A DNA stretch of 64,000 bases from Perilla frutescens (lineage: Eukaryota > Streptophyta > Magnoliopsida > Lamiales > Lamiaceae), in contig BRKX01000010.1 of assembly GCA_026008535.1 (NCBI GenBank), positions 1,005,001-1,069,000 on the forward strand. The letters run 5' to 3'. The notes beneath the pieces are model-generated. The model worked only from the letters and a program-made list of their open reading frames with translations. It made no database searches and was not told the origin of the DNA. The position numbers and the translations under genes were made by a program. Below, in pieces: positions 1-12,965 of this stretch; position 1 is the stretch's first letter, and every line of letters starts with the position of its first letter.

Positions 1-114
1 TAAATTTAATTTGAAATCGACCATTATTTCAGATTTAATCAACCAATTAATTATCTAAGCCTATCATTTCGATCACATCATTTACAAGTATCTCCAAACT
101 TCATTTAAAAACAA

Positions 115-119
<5 letters not shown>

Positions 120-168
<49 letters not shown>
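120..168. repeat. (CT)n microsatellite
   Basis: About 24 uninterrupted CT units. A GC-rich non-coding block follows at about 170-250. Confidence 0.95.
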
Positions 169-171
<3 letters not shown>

Positions 172-717
172 TGGGGAAGGGCCGCCGCGCGCAGTGGCCG
201 GTAGCGGAGGATCCGAGGGGGGAATGGGGCCCTGCCTCTCCCCTGCGGATTTTTTTACACTACATCTTCGATGGCTTACAATATTACAAGAGTTTGAAAT
301 GCGAGGGTAATGGCGTCGCTGAGTCACCGACCCTCCAAACATTTTGTTCTGAATTTGTCCTTAAACGGTGGAATTCGAACTCGAGACATTTTGCTCCACC
401 GATTGACAATTGGGACCAATCAATGCAAACTTATGATGCATACAACACTAGATTATTATTTTTGTCCATAGTAAGCTAAACTACATGATCCCAATTAGTT
501 GTGATTTACCAAAAATAAAAACTATGGTATTATAGAATTTTGTGCAGACCATATCTCGAGAATATATATATATATATCATCTATATATATATATATAGAT
601 GGAACATTTGTAAGATCATGGTTGATTATCTCTTACCCCATTTCTCTATTTAAAATTTATTGAATAACATTTTTTTTCTATGACTACAATAAAAAAGATC
701 TGTGCAAAAATAGCAAA

Positions 718-720
<3 letters not shown>

Positions 721-752
<32 letters not shown>
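721..752. repeat. (TA)n microsatellite
   Basis: About 16 uninterrupted TA units in AT-rich DNA. Confidence 0.95.
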
Positions 753-754
<2 letters not shown>

Positions 755-1697
755 CTTCTGGATATTACCTTCATGCCAATATTTGAAGTTGGCATTCGTT
801 GAAGACAACCCATAATCAACCTTAATTTCCAATGTATCCCTGCAGCTCAAACTCATTTTCAAGAATGTGTTGGGCCTACGACGATAAAACGGGCTTCACT
901 GGCAACTGTTCGGCATCCATTCTCGCTTTGCCAGAATGACTACCCAAATTCCTGTTCCTCGTATTTTCGGGTGACGAGATTACTAATAAGGTAATGGCAT
1001 CCATGCAAAATCATTGGCAAATCAACAGTCCTTGCTTGTTATACTTTAGATTCGTAGGCTGTTCGACCTTGGAATATGTTGGACAAAAATTGGGGGATTT
1101 TATTTATTCTAAAAAATACAAAATTATTCACTAATAAATTAATTATATATGATCTATGCATATAAACCATTTTTATATTTAAATTAAATTTTATAGGCAC
1201 ACGTGCAAATTCTTAGAAACTACCAATAGATTTTCATATATGCAACAACATTAAAAGAGAATATCAATCTTCCATGTTAAAAATGGTAACATTATATTAA
1301 TTCATATCTTAATTTATTTTAAACTTTTCTAGGAAAATTCACCGTTAATTAATTACTTTATCCATGTTAAAAAAAGGGTAGGTGACATCTAACTCACACA
1401 AAAGCTCAACACTTAAACTCTCCCCCCGAAAAATGAGGAGTACAATCGTACTACCACATAAAATTTTCTAGTCCAAATAATACGAATCAAAAAAAGAAAA
1501 TCATAAAAATCAGAGTTTTATTTAATTCTTGTTACGATATATATGTTATTTCAAAATAATAATTTACCTTAAATAGCATAAATATTTAAAAAAAAAACAA
1601 CAACCTTAAACTAGGGTTTTTCGACACGTTCAAGGTCGAACAGACAACGAAGCAAAAGTCAACTGAAACGAAGACTGCTAACTTGACAAAGCATAGC

Positions 1698-1826
1698 ATG
1701 GAAACCACTCACCGTATTTCTTCTTCCGACCGGTCACCGCCGCCGCTCCGGCCGCCGGTTCTCTACTCCATGATGGATATGCATAACGAACTAACGATCG
1801 ATATCGATATTGATATAGATATATAA
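1698..1826 (+). other. Possible 42-codon ORF in a GC-rich block, probably not a gene
   Basis: An ATG opens a 42-codon frame with a Pro/Arg-rich centre (SPPPLRPPVLYS) that ends in an Asp-Ile run encoded by an ATCGAT/ATTGAT simple repeat. The GC-rich part, about 1725-1770, stands out from the AT-rich surroundings and could be the edge of an unrecognised exon or UTR. I recognise no family. The simple-repeat tail argues against a real protein. Confidence 0.12.
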
Positions 1827-2199
1827 ATTAAAACTACGTTTTTTAAAACGAGATTTAACGATGTTTGGAGAGATTAAGGTGATGAAGAAAGAAAAATGGG
1901 TGATTTTCAGAGGTTGAAGCTGAATTCCATAATGAAATGGTGAGGTAAGTAGCAGATTTTATAAGGCTTCGAAAAATGAAATAAAAAATATATATTAAAA
2001 AATATTAAGGGACGTTTGGCTCGTGTGAAGCGACTCAACAGTTGCTCGCACGTGAGAGGAAAAAGGGCAGTTGACTGACTGGTGAGATTTAATTTAAGGG
2101 GTCCTTCTCAACCCCCCACCTTCCACTATTTTCTTTTTCTTTTTCTTTTCCTAAAATTATATTTTTAGTTTTTTTAAATAATATTTTTTTAAATTAACA

Positions 2200-2800
2200 A
2201 AATATTATTCACTTTTTTAAAATTTTATAAATTTAACATTGATGAATTTTATGATACTAAAATCGTACGTAATTATTGTATTTTAATATTTTTATTTCTT
2301 TATCGGTGTGAAAAAAAATCATTTAATCAAAAAATCTTAAAATATAATCAATTACGATTTGTAATTTTTTTTGAAAAGTGGTCATTGTTTTGTTATTTTT
2401 GAAAAAAATTGATTATTTTTTAATGTAGGTATCAAAATTTAATTTGTTGCTTTTAGAAAAATTACACTCATACTTAAATTTGAGTTCTTTTTCAAAAATA
2501 ATTCATTTTTTCAAAATTAACTGTTTCTAAATAAATATAAATTTAACATCGATCAATTTTACATCCTAAAAATCGTACGTAATTGATTGTTTTTCATTAT
2601 TTCTATTTCCCCAACAGCGTAAAAAAAAATCATCCAATAAAAAATTCTTAAAATACAATTAATTACGTATAATTTTGGAGCGTAAAATTGATCAAATATT
2701 AGATTGAAAAAAAAAAGTTAAAAAGTGACTATTGTTTTGTTACTTTTGAAAAAATGGGTTATTGTTGAAAAATAACTCAAAATATAGGTATCAAAGTACA
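2200..2800. repeat. Two neighbouring copies of a foldback MITE
   Basis: Two related segments, about 2200-2450 and 2520-2790, each carry arms resembling ATCGTACGTAATT and its inverse AATTACG around a short centre with a run of A followed by ATCA. Both are followed by a similar ATTGTTTTGTTA segment. A third copy of the family lies at 28340-28665, where it is interrupted by another element. Confidence 0.65.
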
Positions 2801-3325
2801 ATTTTTTCGTTTCTTTTTCTGTTTTTACATTTCATTTGTAAATACACAATGTATATAATTTTATGCCGCAGTGCATGTATATTTGTATTAATAAAATATT
2901 AGATTAATATATAAACTATAGTACGAAATATCATTTAATAATAAACATTCACTATATATAGCAAGTTTTATATTATTGTAATGTTAATATTTGTGAATAT
3001 ATATATATATTCTTTTTTCCTGCGGTCATACATCATTTTATGAAAAGTCCATGGGATTAGGTGTTTTGATACCCGTGAAATATTTTCGATGAAAGAGAAT
3101 TATATTAAAAGTTTCCTCTTCTTTTTCTATTATAAATTAATGCAATAAATTCCATGGTTACATATAGATATTGCCCCACCCCCGACATATACTTATATAG
3201 TTATACACACACATGAAAATAAAATATATAGCAAATTATAATTCTTCCATTTTGTTTCATTCCAATTCTATCTATCTCTATTTCTCCTAAAAATTAAAAA
3301 CTATGAATGCAAAGTGTATTACACA

Positions 3326-3843
3326 TAAATTGTAATAAAACCCCAACACCCAAATTCCACGACCAAATGCTTAATTTCAATAATATTTGACACCACGTTT
3401 AAATTTAGTCAATTACAGCATTACGTTTTACTTTTAATGAAATTAAACATGTCCAGTTTTTCCGCCCAATAAAATATGATATGTTCGGTCTGTAAACCAC
3501 GTGGACGGCCACGTCAGCACACACGCACAAACGATAACATAATTTTTGTTATTTTCTCATTTTTTTTAGTGAGAAAATCATCTTTTACATACTTTTCTGC
3601 TTTGTTTCTAAAAGATAAAATATATTGATAAAAATAATAAATCGACATTGTTTGTTGCACAGGTGTTGATGTGGCTGCTAACGTGGCTTATAAACTAGGC
3701 ACGCTATAATTAACTGGCTGGAAGAATTGGAGATGTTTAATCTCATTCAAATTAAAAGGCGGTGTTGTAATTGACTAAATTTAAATGTGGTGTTTAATTT
3801 GTAAAACGGTGGAAACGTGGTGGTTTATTTAACAATTGACCCT
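3326..3843. mobile_element. Long-TIR non-autonomous DNA element
   Basis: The left arm contains ACGTTTAAATTTAGTCAATT; the right arm carries its near-perfect inverse, AATTGACTAAATTTAAATGT. Inverted similarity extends more than 100 bp on each side with mismatches. The outer ends are near TAAATTGTAATAAAACC and its counterpart ending in CAATTGACCC. No coding capacity is visible. The superfamily is not determined. Confidence 0.7.
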
Positions 3844-4975
3844 TAAAAATCGAGCCATTCAAAAAACATTCATGCATGTGCGATTGCAGATAAGATTTCA
3901 CGTTGCACTCTTCGTACTTCACTCCATGTTACACCTTCAAATTATGAGTTTTTCTTGTATATTTTCTTCAATTTCAATTTTTTTGTGATTTATATAGTTT
4001 GATTTTACAATTGCTAATTAGGATTCATCCAATCCAGTTACAGTTTATAAATATTTTTTAGTATTTAACTTTCAAATTTTAATTAAAAATTCATTATTAT
4101 AGTTGATTATTTCATAATTATAATTTATAATTTTTTAATTAACTTTTTTTGCTGATAAATATTGAATGTGATTATTCATGTTTATAGTACGTGTACTAGT
4201 CTTGATTTTATAATAGTCTAATTAAAACAATTTAATTAAAACCACGAAATTCCCATTCACTTGAGAAATGTAATGATTTGTTTTATTTCACACACACATA
4301 TATATCTCATAATTCTTGATTTACATCATTAATAGTAATCCAAAAATAGATGAAGCTTCTTTTTTTTTACTATATATGGCACAATAACGACACAACATAG
4401 TTTAGAAACATGACAAATGACTACCATGAATTTTATTTTATTTAAAAGCCAACTACATTATTAGGTAATTATTCAACGATATATATCAGCTGCAATGCCA
4501 CAACCACAACATCTATTACCTGTATTTAATAAATAAAGGGTAATTAAATTAAAACACATTTATTTTGTAGTATCTGCAAAATTATAAATTAAAAAAAATA
4601 TGCATATTGCAGTTTTATGCTTGGGTTGAAGTAATTAAGTCGTAGGACCTATCATTAAATAATTATTTGACCAAACAATTATAAATAGAGGTTTTGGACC
4701 AGAATATAATAACCCATTTTCACTAATTAAAATGTGATCAAATCAATAAATAAATTAATAACCATGATACTATTAATTTTAAATTTAATATAGTAGTCCC
4801 TTTGAACCACTTATTTAGCTATTTAAATATGTGACGGTTGGATTTATTGTCATTTATAGAAAATTAGGCATATATAAAGTTCATGTGCATATTTAAATTT
4901 GAATTTTGTAAGGGGAACATATATTTTATTAAATTATGTTATGAGTATCAAAATATTTCATACCGAGAAGTATAA

Positions 4976-5383
4976 GACCTCGTTTGTTTTTATTTCCAAC
5001 ATCAATTTCTAGTTTTTAGTATTTTCAATTCAATTTACGAATTATATAGGTTTTTGAAAAAATATAATAATTTTGCTATGATGAATAATTTAATGTTTAG
5101 AGTTATAGGTTTGGAAAATGGAAATATATATGTTTGTTTGATTATATATTCAATTTGAAATTTGTGGTTGAAATAAAAGAATAAATATTTGTGTGGCTAA
5201 AATGAATTGATGAATATTTAAATAATAGATCCCACTGTAATGATATATATTATTAAATATGTTATATAGAATTGGAAAAAAAAATGAAAACCGCAATTAA
5301 AAATGAATAAAACAAACATATTTCCTATGTTTTGATTAGTAAAAAGTGAAAAAATTTCATTTGGAATGAGAACAAACAAGGTC
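4976..5383. mobile_element. TIR element, family A
   Basis: The termini are inverse: GACCTCGTTTGTTTTTATTTCC-like on the left and GGAATGAGAACAAACAAGGTC-like on the right. There is no ORF. A related copy in the opposite orientation lies at about 56095-56390. The ends resemble Tourist-type MITEs, but no clear target-site duplication is seen. Confidence 0.7.
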
Positions 5384-5717
5384 ATGGTCAATACCACAGG
5401 CCGGGTGTGTGAGTTAAAAAAAAAAATAATAGTCTTTTTTTGAGTCGGGGGATTGGGAAGGGCGCAACTGAGGGAGCCAGTGGGAGCCTTGCCCCTCAGC
5501 CAAAAAATAAATTAAAAATTTACACGTAATATTTTCAAAAAATAAAAAAAAAATAATATATATGATTCGTTGAAGAACAATTTGACCACTCAATAAAAAA
5601 AAATCTGCATCCGTCTCTAAAGATAGAGATTATGATTCGTACCCATATCTCTCGACCTTACAAAGGGTAGACATGAGTAACACAAACTAACATATTTGAT
5701 TATGAAAATTATGTATT

Positions 5718-5721
<4 letters not shown>

Positions 5722-5761
<40 letters not shown>
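5722..5761. repeat. (GA)n microsatellite
   Basis: About 20 GA units. Confidence 0.95.
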
Positions 5762-5763
<2 letters not shown>

Positions 5764-6100
5764 ATTGCAATGTTGTTAGAATAAGAGGTTATATTTTTTG
5801 CAGCAAGGCCAACTACCCTAACACTTTGAATGCCTACCAAACCAGGTTAATGCCAAACCTCACCAACCACCATATGGTGCCAAAAACTATGTAATTTTCA
5901 TTTATTTCTCTAACTTTGCTTAATTTTTATGAGTCACACCTATGTGCTTTTCATGAATATTTTTTTAAGAAATTAAGCTTTTTTCTCCACTTTTTAGCCC
6001 TTTAGTTTCAAAAAGATTTTGGAGTCACAACCCACGCACATGATGCAATTATAAACATGTAATTTTACATTTTCATAATATATATATATATATATATGGG

Positions 6101-6456
6101 TTGAAATTTCTTGTTACACTTTTTGTGTTTTACTATCAAATTTATAGTTTTAATAATATTTATTATGAAATAAAAATTAATTATAATATAAATAATCATA
6201 GTCAACATTTATTAACAAAAAATGAATTAAAAGCCTATAAAACATAATTTTGAAAAAAAAACCAGCCATGACAGTGAATTTATTAATTGAAAATAAAAAA
6301 TTAAATATTAAAAAATAATTATAAACCCTCATTGGGTGGGGTGAACCCTAAAAACAATCATAAAATTAAACTAAATCACAAAAAAAAATAAAGAAAAAAA
6401 AATCAAAAAAAATTCGTAATTTGAAAGTGTGATACAGAGAATGTAACAGGAAATTC
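6101..6456. mobile_element. MITE of the 'AACCCTAATTGGGT-core' family
   Basis: The outer ends are inverse (TTGAAATTTCTTGTTACA on the left, TGTAACAGGAAATTC on the right). The interior has the shared core, here ATAAACCCTCATTGGGTGGG, followed by a CATAAAATTAAACTAAATCAC tract. The same core recurs near 26.5, 38.45, 46.5, 48.15, 53.1 and 57.75 kb. Confidence 0.65.
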
Positions 6457-7345
6457 GATGTGCGACCTTTTAAGTCTAATCAACATTGTTTAGATTGAGC
6501 TGCCCACACACATTCATCAATAATGCCTACAAATTATAGGGTAAATAAATGTTTAGTTGATGTAATTTTAAAGTACAATTTTTCATTTTTGTCCGTTTTA
6601 AAATTATATATATTATGTATGGGGAGAGTTCATTTGTTAATTATGTCCTAGCATTTTAATTAATTTGTGAACATTGTTATTTTTTTTTAAATTCTAGATG
6701 CTTATTTTCATCCTTTGCGATGTTATTTTTCTATAATGAAGTTTTCTGTTTTTTATTTTTGTGATAACATGTGTTTTTTTTTAATTCTAGATGCTCACGT
6801 TGATACTTTGTAATGCTGTTTTTGTTGTTCGAAATCGAGGGGATTTTTGTGGTGTGATAACACGTTAACAAAATCTTCGAATGCTATTTTTCCTATTCCT
6901 AATGCTTAAATTGAAATTTGATGATATTATTTATGCATATATACACACACAAAACATATATTATGCAAGTTGACTAGTGAGGGCATATTTGTGCTCATTT
7001 TACTTTAATTTCCAAACCTAGGACCTACTCCAATAGTAGTAGTGGTCATGCAATTTCAGCCGTTGGAATGGAATATTTATATATAAGAAAATAGAATATA
7101 TATAAACAAATTTAGAAATGAGAAATAAATTAATTGTGAATGTACCACAACTAAACTACCTCCTCAAAAATAGCCACCAACCCCCACCCCCACCCAAATC
7201 ACACACACACACACACACAAATTAAATCAATAAATAAATAAATAAGACCATACACAAAACACATACACACACTACAAGTATAATATTTTATAGATTTGGT
7301 CTTGGACATCTCCCTTCTGTCTTGGATACCTCAATGACTATACAT

Positions 7346-7377
<32 letters not shown>

Positions 7378-10331
7378 GTATATGTATATCACCCAAAAAA
7401 GAATTTGGACATTGAGGTATTAGTAGCATTTATTAAATTATTTAAGTTCTTCTCGACATATACAGTCTCATCGAATTCGGTTATAAGGGTGTGCTAAATA
7501 AACTATTGAACGGGATCCAAAAGGTTAGAGAAGCCTCACAAAGAATCACGTATATTTTTTTTAAATGAATAAAAATATTAAATATTTTATTTATAACTCT
7601 CTCTTCCATTAATGAATATAATCACCGAAGAATCAAATCAAAACCCTTTTACAATTCTGCAACTTTTCATTTTTTTTAATTTTTTTTTTCCGTTTAATTA
7701 ATTTACCAACGAATCTTACCCTTTTATTTATTCACATTTTTTCTTGAAAATATATTTCCCGCCATATTTCTCATCTTCACGCCCCCTTCAGAAAATATTA
7801 TTTGTATTGGGATGTTTACATTATAAATAACGTAGTTTGAATTTTTGGTTTCCTTTTGGTAAAATAAAAATTGGGTGTTTTTTTTTTTTTTAATAATAGG
7901 GGCTCAATTTTAAAATTAGATCATGAGGTTCTAAATATTTAAGACGGGTCTGAGTCTCGTTATGCCCTTGAAAATCTGGCAGGGCACTCTTTATCCATGT
8001 ATATGCATCGGTGATTATTTCACGCTTCAAAACCAAGTGAAATATAATATTTTTAATTAATATAATTGCACATTTTAAATACTTTAAATCAAAGTTCAAG
8101 ATCGTAATCATGCAAACGTGGAATATAATTAATCTTCATGAATAGTCTAAACTACTCGGTCAATGTTTCTTTCTTGGTGGCAATTAGGGTCATATAATTG
8201 AATCAAATTATTCGTGTGCTACTTGGATATCGTCTCAAAAAAAAAATCTATCAAACTCGTGTCCAATATTTCTTAAACAAGCCGATCTCAAACTTAAAGA
8301 TATTCAACAAGCTTATAACCCTAGTGTCATCGAATATTGTAGCTTAATCACTAGATCATGATACAGTGAACATATATATATATAGTATAATTTTGATGCA
8401 CAAACATTAATGATATGACATGAACATAAATGATTCTAACTTTAAAGAAATTAAATTTTGTCAGATCAAAATTTCACACGAAATATTTGTCAGGTCAAGT
8501 TTTGTCGAAATTTTTTTCATTTGACAACTTTACAGCAGTACCTGTATGAAAAAGAAAGTGGCCAAAAACTATTTGTTGATAGGGACTTTAACCTGAAATA
8601 ATTAAATAGTAAATAAATAAATTGTGGTACATATCGAAACAGACAATCTAATCTTAACCGTCGTTTGTGAAGTGTGTAAATTACTAAATTAATTAAGTAA
8701 TCAAAATCAAAGTTCTTGGATTATAATTATATTCCTTTTGTCAAATTGTATAAATCCATGAAAGCTCATTTTTAATTTCTTGAATTAAATAATGACTAAA
8801 ATATCTGGATACGACCTAATTGCCTTTAATTAATTATATTAAATTTTTTATTCAGCACTATGTATACAGTTTATTATACATATTTAATGACGATGTTTGA
8901 CGCATTTAAATTGCTACAGTAACATTAATCTATTAAAAACGTAATATAAGGACAACATTTATTTAATGACATTATTTATTTAAAATTCTTGAATGCATTG
9001 AGAATGTTGGAATGTCCAACATAGTTATTTTTTTTTTCAGAAAAATAATAGTCTTTAAGTGTAATTTTATTCACGATCCCTATTTTTCTCTTTACAATCT
9101 TAAAAATAATTAAATTGAAATCATTATTTTATTAGACATTTTTACCATTAATTACTCACCACGTCAAAATCGAGCAAAACATGATAAAGCCCCCAATTAA
9201 AGTACAGCCCCCATTAAAAATTAACATAATATGCGATCAACATACTTATCGATGACTAATTTTTAATTGTTAAAATTATTTTTTAGAACATGAAAAATAT
9301 TTATGTTTTCACATAGTAATAAATTTATTTCATAAATAGATTAGATGGAATCATACTAGCCACAAAAATTATATGTAAATCATAATTTAATTAATTATGA
9401 ATTAATGTGGGGGTTATGATTTTTTTAAAAGGAAAGAGCTCTAGGATTTTATGTGATTGGGTTAATGGGTAAAAAGGTCCATCTAATTAATATTTATATT
9501 TTAAAAAATTGTAGGGGTTGTAGGAAGAAAAATTAGAGTTGTGAATAGAATTACCCGTCGTTTAATCAACAAAAAGAAGGGCCAAGCCCATTTACAAACG
9601 TAAGACAATCAAAGCTCTTTTATACCCCGATCGTTCCATTTATATAGACTTATTGAATTTTCACCATATTAAAGAAAATTATTAAAAAAGATAATATTTA
9701 AACAAGTAAACTTGCTAATATTCTCATATTTATTTCTTTTGACAATAACTTAATATTTAGTGTGAAACTGAATGGAGATATATATAATTAAGCTCCAAAA
9801 CCACTAATGGTGATTTCAATCAATTTTTGGAATGATCAAAACGTATTTTCTTTTGACCTAATCGGTAGAGTGAATGAGTTTTCTTCGTTAATAAAAATTA
9901 TAATATTACTTGAAATTAAATATCCTCAAAACTATGATTCATTCATCGTTTTTATAATTATTTATTAATTTATTTTGCCATGAACCTCCAAATAAATTCT
10001 TGCTATATGGGCTTAATTTTCAAGTTGTGCAGACCCATTACCCTAGTCTTGTTAGAGGCCCAAAAAAAAAATCAATGAAATTTATTTCTATTAATCAAGA
10101 ACTGCATGTAGTCTAAAAAACCCATCTATAAAAAATTATTAGAGTTAGAGATACATTTCTTGTTAAATGAAGCTAGTACATAATCGTAGACAGAAATGAA
10201 GAAACATTGATAATATAATTATATATTTTCCCATTTTGAGGGAAGAATATTATATATAGATTAAATTACTCACATAATTAAGAAGAAAAATAATTGAAAA
10301 AATTAAAATTAGAAGAAAAAGAAGAAGATCG

Positions 10332-10553
10332 TCAAGGACAATCACTATCTTCTTGAGCGGCAACCTCGTAAGCGGAAGGATCCAACTTGTTATGGCAACG
10401 CGAGGGGCCGGAAGGCGGCACCGGCCCTCTCGGTAGCCGGTTTTCGAGCAAGCTCTCGAAAACCCTACTACTCTTCATGACTCTCGAGCTCTCTCCCATG
10501 ACGGCCATTACTGCAAGAACAACGAAAAGAATCACACCAACTCTCTTCGACAT
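10332..10553 (-). CDS. IDA/PIP-like secreted signalling-peptide precursor
   Basis: An intronless 73-residue precursor. Residues 1-20 (MSKRVGVILFVVLAVMAVMG) form a typical signal peptide, so the protein should enter the secretory pathway. A basic, serine-rich spacer follows, then residues 44-55, PVPPSGPSRCHN. This closely matches the IDA/IDL core pattern PxPPSxPSxxHN and contains the SGPS motif of PIP peptides. Family members are cut out as short hydroxyproline-bearing peptides that are sensed by HAESA/HSL or RLK7-type receptor kinases (family knowledge). Two features are unusual: Cys53 stands where IDA has a basic residue, and an 18-residue acidic tail (56-73) with a penultimate Cys72 follows the core, whereas IDA ends at Asn. 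I chose the internal ATG at 10553 because the signal peptide begins there; the longer upstream frame is AT-derived. Membership in a known subfamily is not certain. Confidence 0.78.
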   Translation of the reverse strand: MSKRVGVILFVVLAVMAVMGESSRVMKSSRVFESLLENRLPRGPVPPSGPSRCHNKLDPSAYEVAAQEDSDCP

Positions 10554-10606
10554 GATTGATGACGATGATCTTTGTCTCCTCCTTAAATCTTCCGACCTAA
10601 TCCAAC

Positions 10607-10619
10607 TATATATATATAT
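10607..10619 (-). promoter_or_regulatory. Possible TATA box of the peptide gene
   Basis: A TATATATATATAT tract lies 54-66 bp upstream of the peptide precursor's ATG, a plausible position for a TATA element with a short leader. It could equally be a chance TA repeat, which is common here. Confidence 0.35.
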
Positions 10620-11092
10620 CAATTTTTTTTGAACGTGAACAAGATTAATTGATCGTATATATGAGAGAGTAATTCTCTTTTTGGAATAATGAAGGGCATT
10701 CCAATAATATGTCAAAAATAGTGTGTTTTTCATATGTGGGAGAGTTTGAAAATAATTGTGTTTCCAACAAAATAAATTAAAGTCGTGGGTTTGAAATTAA
10801 ATACAATTTTCCATGAGAAGAAACAAGTACACGAGATTGAAACTTGGAAGAAAGGTTTTTTTTGGGGGGGTTTGAAAATCGAATCAAGATTTGATTTGTT
10901 TCATTGTCAATTATAGTCTCTAAACCAACCAAACGTATGCTAGTTTCTTTATTTATTTTCTAATTATTGAACTCTCACATCCATGGAATAAATGTGGAAT
11001 TATTTTACACAAACTCAACAACTACAACTTGACTTGGTGAAGTTCAAATATTTGCATTTTTCTTTTTTACGACGTGTTCCCATTTCTTTTAG

Positions 11093-11098
<6 letters not shown>

Positions 11099-11127
<29 letters not shown>
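11099..11127. repeat. (TA)n microsatellite
   Basis: About 14 TA units. Confidence 0.9.
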
Positions 11128-11130
<3 letters not shown>

Positions 11131-11723
11131 TTTTAAGTCTTCGGTTTGGTCTTTAAAAAATATAATAAAATAATTTGTGTTCTCCACGCTAACTTAGATA
11201 TGGAGCGCTATATATATATATATATTTCAATATCTATCTATAAAAAAATAAAAAAAAAGAACTCGATTATCGTTGATGAAAAATCAATATACCTGTTGTG
11301 ATACTCTCAAGTGTCATAATAAATCTATTGTCACACTCGAGAATGTGACGTCGAACAAAAAGGAGGCCCCATCTCCAAGTCAATAAAGGAAGTGCATTAC
11401 TTGAAACTTGGAAGTCAAATAAATGGTGGGTTTTAATTTTTCATTGCCATTTGTTTCCCCTTTTATTTTTAGTGGACATTAGTTTCACTTTGTTGAAAAG
11501 CATAATAATAAAAATATCACTCAAAAACAAAAAAAAAAACAAAAATTCAATGAAGAAAAAAAGATACAAATAATACGACAACTAGCTAGGGCTGAAAGAA
11601 GAAGCTTGAGATCGAAGAGAGACATTATATATAATATATTTGTTCTGTGTTGAGCAATCCCCTTTTTTCCAATGCTAATGAGGCAAATATTGTGTGAAGG
11701 AAAGAAGACCAAGCAATGATATT

Positions 11724-12205
11724 TAGGCCTGTGAATGAACAGGGCCGCTCGCGGGCTATTCGGGATTCGACTCGAAAAAAGTTCGTTCGAAGTTCGTTCA
11801 TTTTCTTAATGAGTCGAGCTTGAGTCTCGAATCGAGCTCGAATATAGTAGTATTCGACTCGGTCAGCTCGCGAACATGTTCGACCTCGAGCTTAATCGAA
11901 CATGTTCACGAATATATTCATGAATATTATAAATATTTCAAACTGGTAAATTAAATAAGCTATTTTTTCTTATCTCGAACTCGAATATGTAAATTAAACG
12001 AGCTTTTTTCGAGCATTCGAGTTCATACTCATTTAGTAAATTTTCGAACATTTCATGAAACGAGCTCAAACCGAATTTGAACATGACAAATATTTATCGA
12101 GATGAGCTTGAACAAGAGAAAAAAAAAACTCGAATTGAGCTCGAGCTTGAATATTCCTTAACGAGTCGAGCATATTCAACTTGATTCGGTTCGTTTACCG
12201 TCCTA
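11724..12205. mobile_element. hAT-like MITE 1 (GAGCTCGA-rich)
   Basis: The left end TAGGCCTGTGAATGAAC mirrors the right end, whose reverse complement is TAGGACGGTAAACGAAC. Flanking 8-mers ATGATATT and ATGATGCT match at 6 of 8 positions, fitting an aged 8-bp hAT target-site duplication. The interior is full of GAGCTCGA/TTCGAGCT motifs and has no coding capacity. A related GAGCTCGA-rich element lies at about 51830-52550. Confidence 0.75.
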
Positions 12206-12486
12206 ATGATGCTCCACCATTGAAGAAATATAATTTTTAACATCAATGGAAAGATACATATGCAACAAACATTCCTTTTCAAGGAAAGCTTTCTACTTCA
12301 TGCAAGTAGGCATGTCACAAGAAAAATCAAATGGCAATATGGGCTTCCACCACAGAAAAAAAGTACTAGAAAACAAAGAAACTGTTTCCAAATTCTCTTA
12401 AATTTTAGTTTAACCTCTTTTTCTGGCAATTAACCATAAATAATAATACAACAATCAAATTGTATTATTATTTCTATAACTGAGCT

Positions 12487-12965
12487 TAGGGTTGTGCAAA
12501 CGGTCGGTCGGATCGATAAGAGAGGACCGAGTAGATCAATTGTTTTTATTTTCCGGGCTGGAACAACTGAATAAGGTCATAGGACCGGACCGAAGACCGA
12601 TTGAATTTTTCGATCGGTCCGACCGAGTTGTATTTTTTTTTTTAATAAATTTTAATAAAATCAATTTATAAATTCAATAAAAACCCTCTTTTTAATAATT
12701 TATAATTTATATGATATAATTATATATATTATCTAATTATATATATATATATATATTAAATTATTAATAATATGATATATTCTTAATCGGTCGGTCAGTC
12801 CGTCCGTTTGCATTTTTTCCCGGGATTAGACCGACCGACTAAAGAATCAGTCCATTAAAGTTGGGACCGAACCGACCGACTAGCATATCAAAACCGATTC
12901 AATGACCAAATTTTCAATCGGTCCGGATTAGTCTTTTCGGTCTGCTCGGTCCTTGCACAACCCTA
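12487..12965. mobile_element. hAT-like MITE 2 (GGTCGGTC-rich)
   Basis: Perfect 13-bp ends, TAGGGTTGTGCAA and TTGCACAACCCTA, are followed inside by GGTCGG/CCGACC-rich arms. The flanks are ACTGAGCT and ACTGAGCC, an 8-bp duplication with one mismatch, which is diagnostic of hAT-type insertion. At 479 bp with no ORF it is non-autonomous. Confidence 0.88.

Larger units (their letters stand above)
1..10331. other. Gene-poor AT-rich stretch
   Basis: I see no convincing conventional gene in these 10 kb. Reading frames are short, AT-biased and lack recognisable domains. The stretch holds microsatellites and several inverted-repeat elements, listed separately. Parts outside them (for example about 7.4-10.3 kb) are AT-rich sequence in which I see nothing specific. 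A small GC-rich block lies near 170-260 and another near 1.70-1.77 kb. Confidence 0.7.

Noticed and set aside
1698..1826. A confident small-protein gene call
   Set aside because: The C-terminal third is an ATCGAT-type simple repeat and nothing in it matches a known family; kept only as a low-confidence entry.
7890..8111. 73-codon minus-strand frame
   Set aside because: No recognisable family, AT-rich codons, no splice or promoter context.
10554..10733. N-terminal extension of the peptide precursor to 133 codons
   Set aside because: The upstream 60 residues are coded by AT-rich leader DNA including the TATA tract, and the signal peptide begins only at the internal ATG at 10553.
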